Notes: generated from the letters alone by a model not told the origin. 32,168 nt of DNA from Candidatus Segatella mututuai (GCA_002439605.1 DJOI01000009.1:760-32927); one strand, 5' to 3'. Positions 15,142-23,748 are shown, counted from the stretch's first letter. Program-made: numbers and translations.

Positions 15142-16028
15142 TGAAACGGGCGGCACTCTGCCTGCCCCTTGTGTTGTTCATGTCTTGTGGCATAAAGAAA
15201 CAGATCATCTCCGATGGCGTGAACAACAAGGACATGCCTCGCCAGGAGGTGAAAGGCGTACAGACTGAACGTGTGCAGAAACTGGCTTTTGTACAGAAGG
15301 TGTCCGACAATCAGGTGTATGCCAAGAACATTACGGGCAGCATGAACTTCACCATCCGCATGGGAGAGAAGAAAATATCGGTTGACGGCGCCCTCCGGAT
15401 GCGCAAGGACGATGTGATACGTCTGCAGCTCTATGCTCCAATCTTGGGCTTCGAGATTGGTCGCTTGGAGTTTACGCCCGATTATGTGCTCATCATCGAC
15501 CGTTACCATAAACAATACATCAAGGCTGATTATAATCAAGTGGACTTTCTCCAGAAGCAGGGCATCACTTTCTATTCGTTGCAGGCGTTGTTCTGGAATC
15601 AGTTGCTCCTGCCTGGAGCCAAGCAGGTGAAGGAGTCCGATTTGAGGAAGTTTGATGCCAACTTGGCTGTTGAGGGCGACGAGGTACCTGTCACCTTGAA
15701 GAATGGCGACATGACGTATGTCTGGACATCCAACCGTACCACGGGTCGTATAGACAAGGCTGACGTGAAGTACGTCAGTTCGCAACATGGCACGTCGGGA
15801 GTGCACATCCGCTATGGCGACTTCCGTCCTGTAGGAGTCAAGATGTTTCCGGCCTTGCTCGATATGACCCTTACCACCAACGCTACTCGCCAGAAGCAGG
15901 AGGTCAATATGGTTATCAAGATGAACGAGGTGAAGACCGACGACAACTGGGAGTCGCGTTCCGAGATCTCGAGCAAGTACAAGCAAGTGTCGGCAGAAGA
16001 CGTGCTGAACAAAATAATGAGTCTGTAA
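15141..16028 (+). CDS. DUF4292 family lipoprotein
   Basis: The start at 15141 overlaps the TPR stop in TAATG and gives a 295-residue protein with a lipoprotein signal (MKRAALCLPLVLFMSCG; acylated Cys at residue 16). The body matches the DUF4292 pattern, for example RLQLYAPILGFEIGRLEF and LQALFWNQLLLPGAK. The fold resembles outer-membrane lipoprotein carriers of the LolA/LolB type, which is family knowledge not tested here. It is probably anchored in a membrane facing the periplasm. The downstream EnvC-like gene starts at the next base after its stop. Confidence 0.85.
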   Translation: MKRAALCLPLVLFMSCGIKKQIISDGVNNKDMPRQEVKGVQTERVQKLAFVQKVSDNQVYAKNITGSMNFTIRMGEKKISVDGALRMRKDDVIRLQLYAPILGFEIGRLEFTPDYVLIIDRYHKQYIKADYNQVDFLQKQGITFYSLQALFWNQLLLPGAKQVKESDLRKFDANLAVEGDEVPVTLKNGDMTYVWTSNRTTGRIDKADVKYVSSQHGTSGVHIRYGDFRPVGVKMFPALLDMTLTTNATRQKQEVNMVIKMNEVKTDDNWESRSEISSKYKQVSAEDVLNKIMSL

Positions 16029-17789
16029 ATGAAACATGTATTATTGATGGTTCTCGCCTTGTCGTTTGCCTTGTCTCCTTATGCCCAAAAGACTGCGCAA
16101 AGGAAGAAGGCCGCCACGACCGCAAAAACGACAAGGGTTTCAAAGAATACCCCTAAAAAGAAATCTGCGAAGAGGCATCAGTCCAAGGCTTCCACCCGTA
16201 CAGGGAAGACCCCTGCCACTTCTTATAGCAATGCTTCCATACGAGGCCTGCAGGGGCAGCGTGCCAATATCCAAAAGAAAATCAAGGAGCAGGAGAGAGC
16301 TCTCCGTCGCAACCAGGCCGACGTGAAGAAGCGCCTGCAAGACCTCATGGTGCTCAATGGCGAGATAGGCCAGCGACAGAAGAACATCGATGGCATCCAG
16401 CAGGATATTCATCACATCGATGGCAACATAGGCATGCTCAATACCCAACTCAAGACCCTTGAGCAGCAGTTGCAAGACAGAAAGAACAAGTACATCCGTT
16501 CCATGCGCTATATGACGCGCCACCACTCCGTGCAAGACAAGCTCATGTTCATCTTCAGTGCCAAGAACCTCACCCAGATGTATCGACGCCTGTCGTTCAT
16601 ACGGCAGTATTCCGACTATCAGAAGGCGCAGGGAGAGGCGGTGAAGGCCAAGCAGAAGCAGGTGACCGAAAAACATAAGCAGCTGCAGGCGGCGAAGGGG
16701 CATAAGAACAACCTCTTGTACAAGGGACAGCTGGAGAAGACTGCGCTCGAAGGCAAGCAAACCGAGCAACAGCAAGTGGTGCAGGGACTGCAGAAACAGC
16801 AGAAAACCATCCAAGCGGTCATAGCCGAACAGCGCAAGAAGGACGCTGCCATCAATGCGCAGATAGACCGACTGATAGCCGTCGAGGTGGAAAAAGCCCG
16901 CGCACGTGCTGCCGCCGAGGCTAAGCGCAAGGCCGAAGCTCGTGCTGCTGCACAGCGACGGCGTGAGGAGCTGGCTCGTCGCAAGGCACAGGCGGAAGCC
17001 GAGGCGCGTGAGAATGCCCGTCGTATAGAGGAAGCCAGACGCAAGGAACGTGAGGCAGAGCTTGCACGTCAGCGTGCGGCAGAAGAGAGCCGTAAGGCTC
17101 AGGAATTGGCTCGTAAGGCACAGGAGGAAGCTCGTCAGCAAGAAGAGAATCGTGCCAAGGCCAGAGCGCAGGAGAAGGCACGTGCTCGTGCGGAGGAAGC
17201 TGCTCGCGAGGCTGCCGAACAAGCCAACCGACAGGCAAGGGCTGAACAGGCTGCCCGTGCGGCAGAGGCCGACCGACGGGCTGCCGAGTTGAAGGCAAAG
17301 ACCGACGAGGCACGCAACCGCAAGGAGCTGGCGAATGCCCGACGGGAAGCCAATGATGCTGCTACTCTCAGTTCGGTGGACCGCATGCTGAGCGGAGGCT
17401 TCGAGGCCAACCGTGGTCGCCTTCCCATGCCGATTTCTGGCTCTTACAAGATTGTGAGCCATTTCGGACAATACAATGTGCAGGGGCTTTCGGGTGTCAC
17501 TCTCGACAATAAGGGAATCAACCTTTTGGGCAAGACAGGCTGCGTGGCTCGTAGTATTTATGATGGTGAGGTAAGTGCCGTCTTTGGCTATGGGGGCATG
17601 TGGAATGTCCTTGTGCGTCATGGAGCTTATATCTCGGTTTACTGCAACCTCAAGTCGGTGAGTGTCCACAAGGGGCAGAAGGTAAGGACCCGGCAGGCTT
17701 TGGGCGCCGTGGGGTCAGATAACATCCTGCAGTTCCAGTTACGTAAGGAAACCGCCAAACTCAATCCTGAGGCATGGCTTGCCCGTTAG
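16029..17789 (+). CDS. EnvC-like murein hydrolase activator with degenerate LytM domain
   Basis: The 586-residue protein has a signal peptide (about 1-19, ending SPYAQK) and a basic stretch to about residue 65. A coiled coil (about 75-280) is followed by an unusually long Arg/Ala/Glu-rich helix (about 287-440) and a C-terminal LytM/M23-like domain (about 465-586). The zinc-ligand positions look replaced: DNKGINL where active enzymes have an H-x-x-x-D type motif, and VYCNL where H-x-H is expected. It is therefore probably a non-catalytic activator of cell-division amidases, like EnvC. It starts directly after the DUF4292 stop. Confidence 0.87.
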   Translation: MKHVLLMVLALSFALSPYAQKTAQRKKAATTAKTTRVSKNTPKKKSAKRHQSKASTRTGKTPATSYSNASIRGLQGQRANIQKKIKEQERALRRNQADVKKRLQDLMVLNGEIGQRQKNIDGIQQDIHHIDGNIGMLNTQLKTLEQQLQDRKNKYIRSMRYMTRHHSVQDKLMFIFSAKNLTQMYRRLSFIRQYSDYQKAQGEAVKAKQKQVTEKHKQLQAAKGHKNNLLYKGQLEKTALEGKQTEQQQVVQGLQKQQKTIQAVIAEQRKKDAAINAQIDRLIAVEVEKARARAAAEAKRKAEARAAAQRRREELARRKAQAEAEARENARRIEEARRKEREAELARQRAAEESRKAQELARKAQEEARQQEENRAKARAQEKARARAEEAAREAAEQANRQARAEQAARAAEADRRAAELKAKTDEARNRKELANARREANDAATLSSVDRMLSGGFEANRGRLPMPISGSYKIVSHFGQYNVQGLSGVTLDNKGINLLGKTGCVARSIYDGEVSAVFGYGGMWNVLVRHGAYISVYCNLKSVSVHKGQKVRTRQALGAVGSDNILQFQLRKETAKLNPEAWLAR

Positions 17790-18021
17790 GGGGCGATAAT
17801 AAAATAAATTGTACCTTTACAGAAATTAAAAAAGCTATAGTTCATTTTCCGCGTTATAAGAACGATCTCGGTAAGCCAAGAGAGCAAACATGCTGCATGA
17901 TTTGCCATGGCGAGAAACCGCACTCGTAAGAACAGATTCATTAAAAATCAACAGTACACAAAATTGCTGTTTGTCTGTGTACAACGCAGGATTTAACTAG
18001 AGCCATAAAATCAAAAAACAT

Positions 18022-18768
18022 ATGACATTGAAAATGGGCATCGCAAATATAATAAGGCACGCCAGGCGAGATGGCTTGCCAATTCTCCTTTTCTATTTAT
18101 GTGCCGTGGTTTGCAGAGCAATCTCTGTCTTTATATTACTGGAATTGTTCGCAAATAGTCGTAACTCTATATGGTTACAACTGTGCGAAGGTATCGGCCC
18201 TACATTAGGTGCGTTAGCGGTGATGTATTTCTTTAAGAGGAAATTATATTGTAACATAATGGGGAAATCGTGGAAACGTAGCATCGCATGTCTTGTTTTA
18301 CCAATCCTCTTATTTCTTTTATTCGACAAAGCCAATGGTGTCAAAACATCTTTGATATTTTTAGGGTGTTCATGCTATGCCTTTCTCGAAGAGGTGGGCT
18401 GGCGTGGCTATTTAACGGGCGAATTTGCAGGATTGAACCAATTCAAGCGTATTTTGACCATCACTGTCTTTTGGTTTTTTTGGCATCTAAATTTTCCATT
18501 AGGCATAAATGGTCTTGTCTTTTTCGCCATTTTATTGTTATCATCTTGGGGACTGGACCAACTGGCACACGATACACATTCACTTATTTTGTGCGCTTGC
18601 CTTCATGGCATTTTTAATTTGTTCAAGCACAACAACGGACTCTTGAACAATCAAGTAACGATTTCCTTACTGGTGATTTCCATAATATCATGGTTTGTTG
18701 TTTGGTATTGTCCATTTAATAAGAATGGCAAACCCTCCAAGTCCAACTCCTTAAAAGACAGAAATTAG
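18022..18768 (+). CDS. CPBP-family intramembrane glutamic-type protease
   Basis: The 248-residue, multi-spanning protein has the three CPBP/Abi motifs: E123-E124-x-x-x-R128 in FLEEVGWRGYL, FWFFWH with H155, and H195-x-x-x-N199 in ACLHGIFN. The family includes Rce1-type prenyl-protein proteases and bacterial proteins linked to bacteriocin self-immunity, and the substrate here is unknown. The gene is visibly more AT-rich than its neighbours and stands alone. About 230 non-coding bases lie upstream (17790-18021), containing only a small inverted repeat, GTACACA/TGTGTAC, at 17954-17982. Recent acquisition is plausible. Confidence 0.88.
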   Translation: MTLKMGIANIIRHARRDGLPILLFYLCAVVCRAISVFILLELFANSRNSIWLQLCEGIGPTLGALAVMYFFKRKLYCNIMGKSWKRSIACLVLPILLFLLFDKANGVKTSLIFLGCSCYAFLEEVGWRGYLTGEFAGLNQFKRILTITVFWFFWHLNFPLGINGLVFFAILLLSSWGLDQLAHDTHSLILCACLHGIFNLFKHNNGLLNNQVTISLLVISIISWFVVWYCPFNKNGKPSKSNSLKDRN

Positions 18769-18845
18769 GTCGTATTTTGGCATGGACAAGTCCCTGTTGA
18801 CAGGTATCATGAAGAGAAAAAAGGTATCGTAAAGGAAAAGCGTGC

Positions 18846-18880
18846 AGAGCTCTTAGATGGTGGCGCCATCTAAGAGCTCT
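18846..18880 (-). terminator. Palindrome overlapping the M20 gene stop, probable terminator
   Basis: A perfect 15-bp inverted repeat (18846-18860 with 18866-18880, 5-nt loop) includes the last codons and the TAA stop (18853-18855) of the M20 gene. On the minus strand a short T-run (TTTT) follows after about 7 nt. It could serve both strands between the convergent CPBP and M20 genes. Confidence 0.55.
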
Positions 18881-19917
18881 TCGTATTTGGCGATGGCATC
18901 GGTTATTTCGCTTATCTTGATGAACTCGTCTGCCGAATGCGAGCGGGAAGATTCGCCTGGTCCCAACTTGAAGGAGGGGAACGGCATCAGCGCCTGGTCG
19001 CTGAGGGTAGGACTGCCGAAAGGTCGCATTCCCATGTCTATGCATTTACGTACGAGCGGATGCCGTGGATCGATGTGCGATGACTTCAGGCGGAAGCTGT
19101 GAGCCTTGCACTCGCTCCTGAGGTGCTGGCAGACGAAGTGGTACAGCTCTTCGTTGTCGTAGAACTCGTTGGTGCGAATATCCACCAACATGGTGCAGGT
19201 GTCTGGAATCACGTTGTGTTGAGTCCCTGCGTTGACCACGGTAAGCGTCATCTTGGTAGGACCCAGGAAAGGACTAACCTTCTCGAACTGGTAATCCCTT
19301 ATCCACTTCATGTCTTCGAGTGCTTCATAGATGGCGTTCACTCCCTCGTTGCGTGCAGCGTGTCCACTCTTTCCGTGGGCTATCACGTCGAGGACCATCA
19401 GCCCCTTTTCTGCCACGGCAGGTTGCATGCCGGTAGGCTCGCCCACGATGGCGAGGTCTATTTTGGGCAAGAGAGGGAGGGCACGGCAGATGCCGTCTTT
19501 GCCAGATATCTCCTCCTCGGCAGAAGCCAGATAGACAAGGTTGTAGCTCTGGGGCTTCTGTGTGAGCATTCTGAATGTCTGCAGCAGTGAGCACAGCCCG
19601 CCCCCGCAGTCGTTACTCCCAAGGCCGTAAAGCGTGTCGCCCTCTATGGTGGGTGCGAAAGGATTGCGCCGCCATGAGTCTACGGGTTTCACCGTGTCTA
19701 TGTGTGCATTGAGCAGCAAGGTGGGCTTGCGCTTGTCAAAGTGCGGGTCTGCAACCCATACGTTGTTGGCTTCACGATGTGGCGTGAAACCATCATCTGA
19801 AAGGGCTTGCTCCAGGATGTCGGCGGCTTCCTTCTCGTTGCGACTTGTCGACGGGGTGGCAATCAGCTGTCTTAGCAGTCCTATGGCGTCTTTTACATAT
19901 TCCTCTTGTGTCATCAT
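18853..19917 (-). CDS. M20-family zinc deacylase/peptidase (ArgE/DapE type)
   Basis: The 354-residue protein shows the M20 ligands: H72-x-D74 in NAHIDTVKP, D103 in GSNDCGGG, catalytic Glu at 134-135 in SAEEEISG, E160 in GEPTGM, and a late His in SRSHSADEF. A dimerisation domain lies between (about 175-285). Such enzymes deacylate N-acyl amino acids or cleave small peptides. An N-acyl-ornithine deacetylase role in arginine synthesis is plausible in Bacteroidota, but substrate cannot be read from sequence. The promoter is consensus. An alternative start lies one codon downstream. Confidence 0.88.
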   Translation of the reverse strand: MMTQEEYVKDAIGLLRQLIATPSTSRNEKEAADILEQALSDDGFTPHREANNVWVADPHFDKRKPTLLLNAHIDTVKPVDSWRRNPFAPTIEGDTLYGLGSNDCGGGLCSLLQTFRMLTQKPQSYNLVYLASAEEEISGKDGICRALPLLPKIDLAIVGEPTGMQPAVAEKGLMVLDVIAHGKSGHAARNEGVNAIYEALEDMKWIRDYQFEKVSPFLGPTKMTLTVVNAGTQHNVIPDTCTMLVDIRTNEFYDNEELYHFVCQHLRSECKAHSFRLKSSHIDPRHPLVRKCIDMGMRPFGSPTLSDQALMPFPSFKLGPGESSRSHSADEFIKISEITDAIAKYEELLDGATI

Positions 19918-19947
19918 AACCGTTTCTCTTGGTCTTGTTTAGCGATG

Positions 19948-19978
19948 CAAAGTTACGCTAAAACGGGATAAGGGCAAA
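19948..19978 (-). promoter_or_regulatory. Consensus promoter of the M20 gene
   Basis: On the minus strand TTTG (19975-19978), a 19-nt spacer and TAACTTTG (19948-19955) match the Bacteroidota consensus exactly, about 30 nt before the start codon at 19917. Its -33 box is 17 nt from that of the divergent acyl-CoA synthetase promoter. Confidence 0.75.
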
Positions 19979-19995
19979 ATAATATTCGTATTTAT

Positions 19996-20026
19996 TTTGT
20001 TTTCTTAATGTTTTCTATTATCTTTG
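19996..20026 (+). promoter_or_regulatory. Consensus promoter of the acyl-CoA synthetase gene
   Basis: TTTG (19996-19999), a 19-nt spacer and TATCTTTG (20019-20026) match the consensus. Transcription should start near 20031, about 14 nt before the ATG. This excludes a TTG start at 20024 that would lie inside the -7 box. Confidence 0.75.
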
Positions 20027-20044
20027 CACGGAATATTAAACATT

Positions 20045-21859
20045 ATGCTTATGCAAATCAACAGTCATCTTTCGGTACTGATTCACGATTTGGCCAAGAA
20101 ATATGGCGAAAGGACAGCACTTACGTTCAAGAAGTTTGGCAGCGACAAGTGGCAGTCTGTTTCCTGGAATCAGTTTTCGCTGAGAGTGAAACAAGTGAGC
20201 AATGCCTTGCTTAACATTGGTGCCAAGCCGCATGACAAGATTGCCGTTTTCTCCCAGAATTGCGTGCATTATCTCTATACCGACTTTGGTGCTTACGGCA
20301 TCAAGGTGTGCTCGATTCCTTTTTACGCCACCAGCAGCGAGCAGCAGATACAATATATGATAAATGACGGGCAGGTGCGCTTCCTTTTTGTGGGCGAGCA
20401 AGAACAGTACGACAAGGCCCATCGCGTCTTTGCGCTCTGTCCCTCGTTGGAGCGTATCATCATCTTCGACTCCAGCGTGCGCATCAGCACCCACGATCCG
20501 GCAGCCCTTTATTTCAAGGACTTCATCAAGTTGGGCGAGAATCTTCCGAGGCAAACCGAGGTGGAGGCTTTGTATAAGTCGGCAAGCATGGATGATTTGG
20601 CTAACATCCTTTACACCAGTGGAACCACGGGCGATAGCAAGGGTGTGATGCTTTCTTATGGCCAGTATCATGCGGCATTGGAGGCTAACGACGAGGCTGT
20701 GACATTGGGCGAAAAAGACCGGGTGATAGACTTTTTGCCCTTTACCCATATCTTTGAGCGTGGGTGGGCTTATCTCGCATTGACGGAGGGCGCCCAGCTC
20801 TTTATCAATACATATCCTCATGAGATTCAAGAGAGCATGCGTGAGGTACATCCTACTTGCATGAGCAGTGTGCCCCGTTTCTGGGAGAAAGTTTACATTG
20901 CGGTAAAGGCTAAGATGGATGATGCGGGTCCTCTTAAGCAGAAAATGTTCCGCCATGCCTTGGCAGTAGGTAGAAAACGCAATGTGGAATACTTGGCAAG
21001 TGGCAGGCGACCTCCTTTGACATTGGAAATAGAATATAAGTTTCTCAACAAGACCATCCTGGGCATGGTGCGCAAGCAGTTGGGCTTGGAGCATCCCAAT
21101 ATCTTCCCGACGGCTGGTGCCTATGTGAGCCCGGAGGTAGAGGAGTTCGTTCTCTCCATAGGCATCGGCATGGTGGTGGGCTATGGATTGACCGAGAGCC
21201 TTGCCACTGTGTCATGCGTGCATCTCGACAAGAAATTTACCATAGGCTCCGTGGGGCGTCCCATCTCAAGTATCCAAATCAAGATAGGCGAGGATAACGA
21301 AATACTGCTCAAGGGTCCTACGATTACGAAAGGTTATTATCATCGCGACACCACCAATGCCAAGGTGTTCGACGAGGAAGGCTTCTTCCATACAGGCGAT
21401 GCCGGATATATGAAGAATGGCGAACTGTTCCTCACCGAGCGTATCAAAGACTTGTTCAAGACATCCAATGGCAAGTACATCGCTCCGCAGCAGGTAGAGT
21501 CGTTGTTGCTTGTCGACAAGTTCATCGACCAGGTGGCTGTCATTGCCGACCAGCGCAAGTTTGTGTCTGCGCTCATCGTCCCAGAGTTCCGCCTCATAGA
21601 GGACTGGGCGCGTGAGCATCGCATTGCCTTTACCAGCCGTGAGGATCTTTGTGCCAACGAGCAGGTGAGGGAAATGTTGCAGGAACGCATCAACACCTTG
21701 CAGCAGCAATTGGCTTACTATGAGCAGATCAAGCGCATAGCTCTCTTGCCTCATCACTTCTCTATGGAGTCGGGTGAGTTGACCAACACGCTGAAGATTC
21801 GTCGGCCTGTTATTAATAAAAATTACAAGGAAGAGATAGACAAGATGTATGAGGATTGA
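20045..21859 (+). CDS. Long-chain fatty-acid-CoA ligase (AMP-binding enzyme)
   Basis: The 604-residue adenylate-forming enzyme has the P-loop YTSGTTGDSKG at about 190-200, YGLTES near 380, HTGDAGYM, and the hinge LTERIKDLFKTSNGKYIAP. The C-terminal lid domain ends at TNTLKIRR. It activates fatty acids to acyl-AMP and then acyl-CoA for lipid synthesis or turnover, probably at the inner membrane face. The start at 20045 is chosen because the promoter lies just upstream; a second ATG is at 20051. It is divergent from the M20 gene, with prfB 66 nt downstream. Confidence 0.93.
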   Translation: MLMQINSHLSVLIHDLAKKYGERTALTFKKFGSDKWQSVSWNQFSLRVKQVSNALLNIGAKPHDKIAVFSQNCVHYLYTDFGAYGIKVCSIPFYATSSEQQIQYMINDGQVRFLFVGEQEQYDKAHRVFALCPSLERIIIFDSSVRISTHDPAALYFKDFIKLGENLPRQTEVEALYKSASMDDLANILYTSGTTGDSKGVMLSYGQYHAALEANDEAVTLGEKDRVIDFLPFTHIFERGWAYLALTEGAQLFINTYPHEIQESMREVHPTCMSSVPRFWEKVYIAVKAKMDDAGPLKQKMFRHALAVGRKRNVEYLASGRRPPLTLEIEYKFLNKTILGMVRKQLGLEHPNIFPTAGAYVSPEVEEFVLSIGIGMVVGYGLTESLATVSCVHLDKKFTIGSVGRPISSIQIKIGEDNEILLKGPTITKGYYHRDTTNAKVFDEEGFFHTGDAGYMKNGELFLTERIKDLFKTSNGKYIAPQQVESLLLVDKFIDQVAVIADQRKFVSALIVPEFRLIEDWAREHRIAFTSREDLCANEQVREMLQERINTLQQQLAYYEQIKRIALLPHHFSMESGELTNTLKIRRPVINKNYKEEIDKMYED

Positions 21860-21925
21860 TGGCTATAGGCTTGAATGCCCTCTGTGTTGTTGACGATAAC
21901 ATAATACATTATTAATAATATATTA

Positions 21926-23047
21926 ATGATAACAACTGACCAATTGAAGGATGTGATGGAGCGCGCAGATGCTCTGCATCACTATCTCAATATAGACCAG
22001 AAACAGGTGGAGTTCGAGGAAGAGCAACTCCGCACTCAGGCTCCCGACTTTTGGGAGGATCCCAAGTATGCCCAGGAACAGATGAAGAAGGTAAAAGGCA
22101 TACAGAAGTGGATAGACGGCTACAAGGCCGTGCGCCAGTATGTGGATGAGTTGAAGTTGGCTTTCGACTTCTACAAAGACGAAATGGTGACCGAGGAGGA
22201 GGTGGATGCTGACTACTACAAGGCTATCAAGGCCATCGAGGACTTGGAGCTGAAGAACATGCTGCGCCAGAAGGAAGACCCGATGGACTGTGTCTTGAAA
22301 ATAAACTCGGGCGCCGGTGGCACCGAGAGCCAGGACTGGGCTTCCATGCTGATGCGTATGTATATGCGCTGGGCGGAGGCTCATGGCTACAAGGTGACCA
22401 TTACAGATATGCAGGAAGGTGACGAGGCAGGCATCAAGAGCGTTACCATGACGATAGAAGGCAACGAATATGCCTATGGATATCTGAAGAGCGAGAATGG
22501 TGTGCATCGCTTGGTGCGTGTGTCGCCGTTCAATGCCCAGGGCAAGCGCATGACCAGTTTCGCCAGTGTCTTCGTTACGCCTTTGGTCGACGATACCATC
22601 GAGGTGTATGTAGACCCAGCCAAGTTGTCGTGGGATACTTTCCGTTCGAGTGGCGCAGGTGGACAGAATGTCAACAAGGTGGAGTCGGGCGTACGCCTGC
22701 GTTATTGGTATACCGACCCCGATACTGGGGAGGAGGAGGAAATCCTCATCGAGAACACCGAGACTCGCGACCAACCTAAGAACCGTGCCAAGGCATTGTT
22801 GCTCTTGAAGAGTCAACTTTACGACCGCGCCATGAAGAAGCGCCTCGAAGCCAAGGCGAAGATAGAGGCGGGCAAGAAGAAAATCGAGTGGGGAAGCCAG
22901 ATACGAAGCTATGTGTTCGATGACCGCCGGGTGAAAGACCATCGCACAGGCTATCAGACATCGGATGTCGATGGTGTGATGGATGGCAAGATAGACGGAT
23001 TCATCAAGGCGTACCTGATGGAGTTCCCTTCCGAGAATGAAGAATAG
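21926..23047 (+). CDS. prfB: Peptide chain release factor 2
   Basis: The 373-residue class-I release factor has the RF2 stop-codon motif SPF (RVSPFNAQGKR) and the catalytic GGQ loop (SGAGGQNVNKVES). It terminates translation at UGA and UAA. Many bacterial prfB genes carry an in-frame UGA near codon 26 with a programmed +1 frameshift. Here the reading frame is continuous through that region (HYLNIDQKQ), so that autoregulation is absent. It probably forms a unit with the small membrane ORF and CYTH gene downstream. Confidence 0.97.
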   Translation: MITTDQLKDVMERADALHHYLNIDQKQVEFEEEQLRTQAPDFWEDPKYAQEQMKKVKGIQKWIDGYKAVRQYVDELKLAFDFYKDEMVTEEEVDADYYKAIKAIEDLELKNMLRQKEDPMDCVLKINSGAGGTESQDWASMLMRMYMRWAEAHGYKVTITDMQEGDEAGIKSVTMTIEGNEYAYGYLKSENGVHRLVRVSPFNAQGKRMTSFASVFVTPLVDDTIEVYVDPAKLSWDTFRSSGAGGQNVNKVESGVRLRYWYTDPDTGEEEEILIENTETRDQPKNRAKALLLLKSQLYDRAMKKRLEAKAKIEAGKKKIEWGSQIRSYVFDDRRVKDHRTGYQTSDVDGVMDGKIDGFIKAYLMEFPSENEE

Positions 23048-23073
23048 TAACAACCTAATAATATCAAACAGCT

Positions 23074-23223
23074 ATGAGTGGTAACAAAGAACTAAGAAAA
23101 TCAAAGCATGCCGCTTACGAGAAGAAGCAGGCTGAGAAGGGTGAGAGAATCATTAAGTGGATATTTTTCGTACTGATAGCATTGGCCATTTGTTTTGCCA
23201 TCTATTCTGCTACCATCGTATAG
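23074..23223 (+). CDS. 49-residue single-span membrane mini-protein
   Basis: An ATG 26 nt after prfB opens a 49-residue frame: a charged N-terminus (MSGNKELRKSKHAAYEKK), then a hydrophobic span from about 29 to 48 (WIFFVLIALAICFAIYSA). The positive-inside pattern suggests N-in, C-out topology. It ends 30 nt before the CYTH gene, so the three genes are likely co-transcribed. Short, tail-anchored-like proteins of this kind are easily missed by automated calling. Function unknown. Confidence 0.72.
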   Translation: MSGNKELRKSKHAAYEKKQAEKGERIIKWIFFVLIALAICFAIYSATIV

Positions 23224-23253
23224 TAACTTATCGCTAAAGCAACAGAATTAACA

Positions 23254-23748
23254 ATGAGTGGACTGGAAATAGAGAGAAAGTTCCTTGTCAAGAAAGGCGA
23301 CGCATACAAGAGCGCCGCCTTTTCTGACAGCCATATTCAGCAGGGATATATTCCTGCGCAAGGAGCTACGGTGAGAGTGCGCATACGCGACGACAAGGCT
23401 TACCTCACCATCAAAGGCAAGTCGGTGAACGGAGGAATGACGCGCTATGAGTTCGAGAAAGAGATAACGCTCGACGAGGCGCGGCATCTTTTGCGGTTGT
23501 GCCAGGGCGGTGTCATAGACAAGCGCCGCTATTTGGTGAAGAGTGGCAGCCATGTCTTTGAGGTGGACGAGTTCTATGGCGACAATCAGGGACTGGTCAT
23601 GGCGGAGGTAGAGTTGGGCAGTGAGAACGAGCCCTACGAGAAGCCCGACTTCATAGGCCGTGAGGTGACGGGCGACAAGCGTTTCTACAATTCCCATTTG
23701 CTTACCAATCCCTTTTCTTTGTGGCGCGACAGCCTGCCTGAGGAATAG
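23254..23748 (+). CDS. CYTH-domain protein (triphosphate tunnel metalloenzyme)
   Basis: The 164-residue protein starts with the defining E-x-E-x-K motif (E5, E7, K9 in LEIERKFLV). It has the alternating basic strands of a CYTH tunnel (TVRVRIRDDKAYLTIKGK, DKRRYLVKSG) and a late acidic strand (VMAEVELGSE). Bacterial members hydrolyse inorganic triphosphate or related organic triphosphates with a divalent metal. The biological substrate is often unknown. It lies 30 nt after the mini-protein. It is cytosolic, with no signal peptide. Confidence 0.92.
   Translation: MSGLEIERKFLVKKGDAYKSAAFSDSHIQQGYIPAQGATVRVRIRDDKAYLTIKGKSVNGGMTRYEFEKEITLDEARHLLRLCQGGVIDKRRYLVKSGSHVFEVDEFYGDNQGLVMAEVELGSENEPYEKPDFIGREVTGDKRFYNSHLLTNPFSLWRDSLPEE

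Noticed and set aside
14002..16037. Long minus-strand frames opposite the TPR and DUF4292 genes
   Set aside because: They lack start context and family motifs and conflict with tightly packed plus-strand genes.
16140..17669. A 509-codon open frame antisense to the EnvC-like gene
   Set aside because: It is a mirror of the Arg/Ala/Glu-rich coding strand, gives a Leu/Ser-rich product with no family features, and lies opposite a clear gene in an operon.
17790..18021. A small gene or RNA upstream of the CPBP gene
   Set aside because: No frame with a plausible start and no consensus promoter was seen. Only a short inverted repeat is present.
21923..23053. A 376-codon open frame antisense to prfB
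   Set aside because: The sense strand encodes an unmistakable RF2. The antisense product is low-complexity His/Leu-rich with no recognisable motif.
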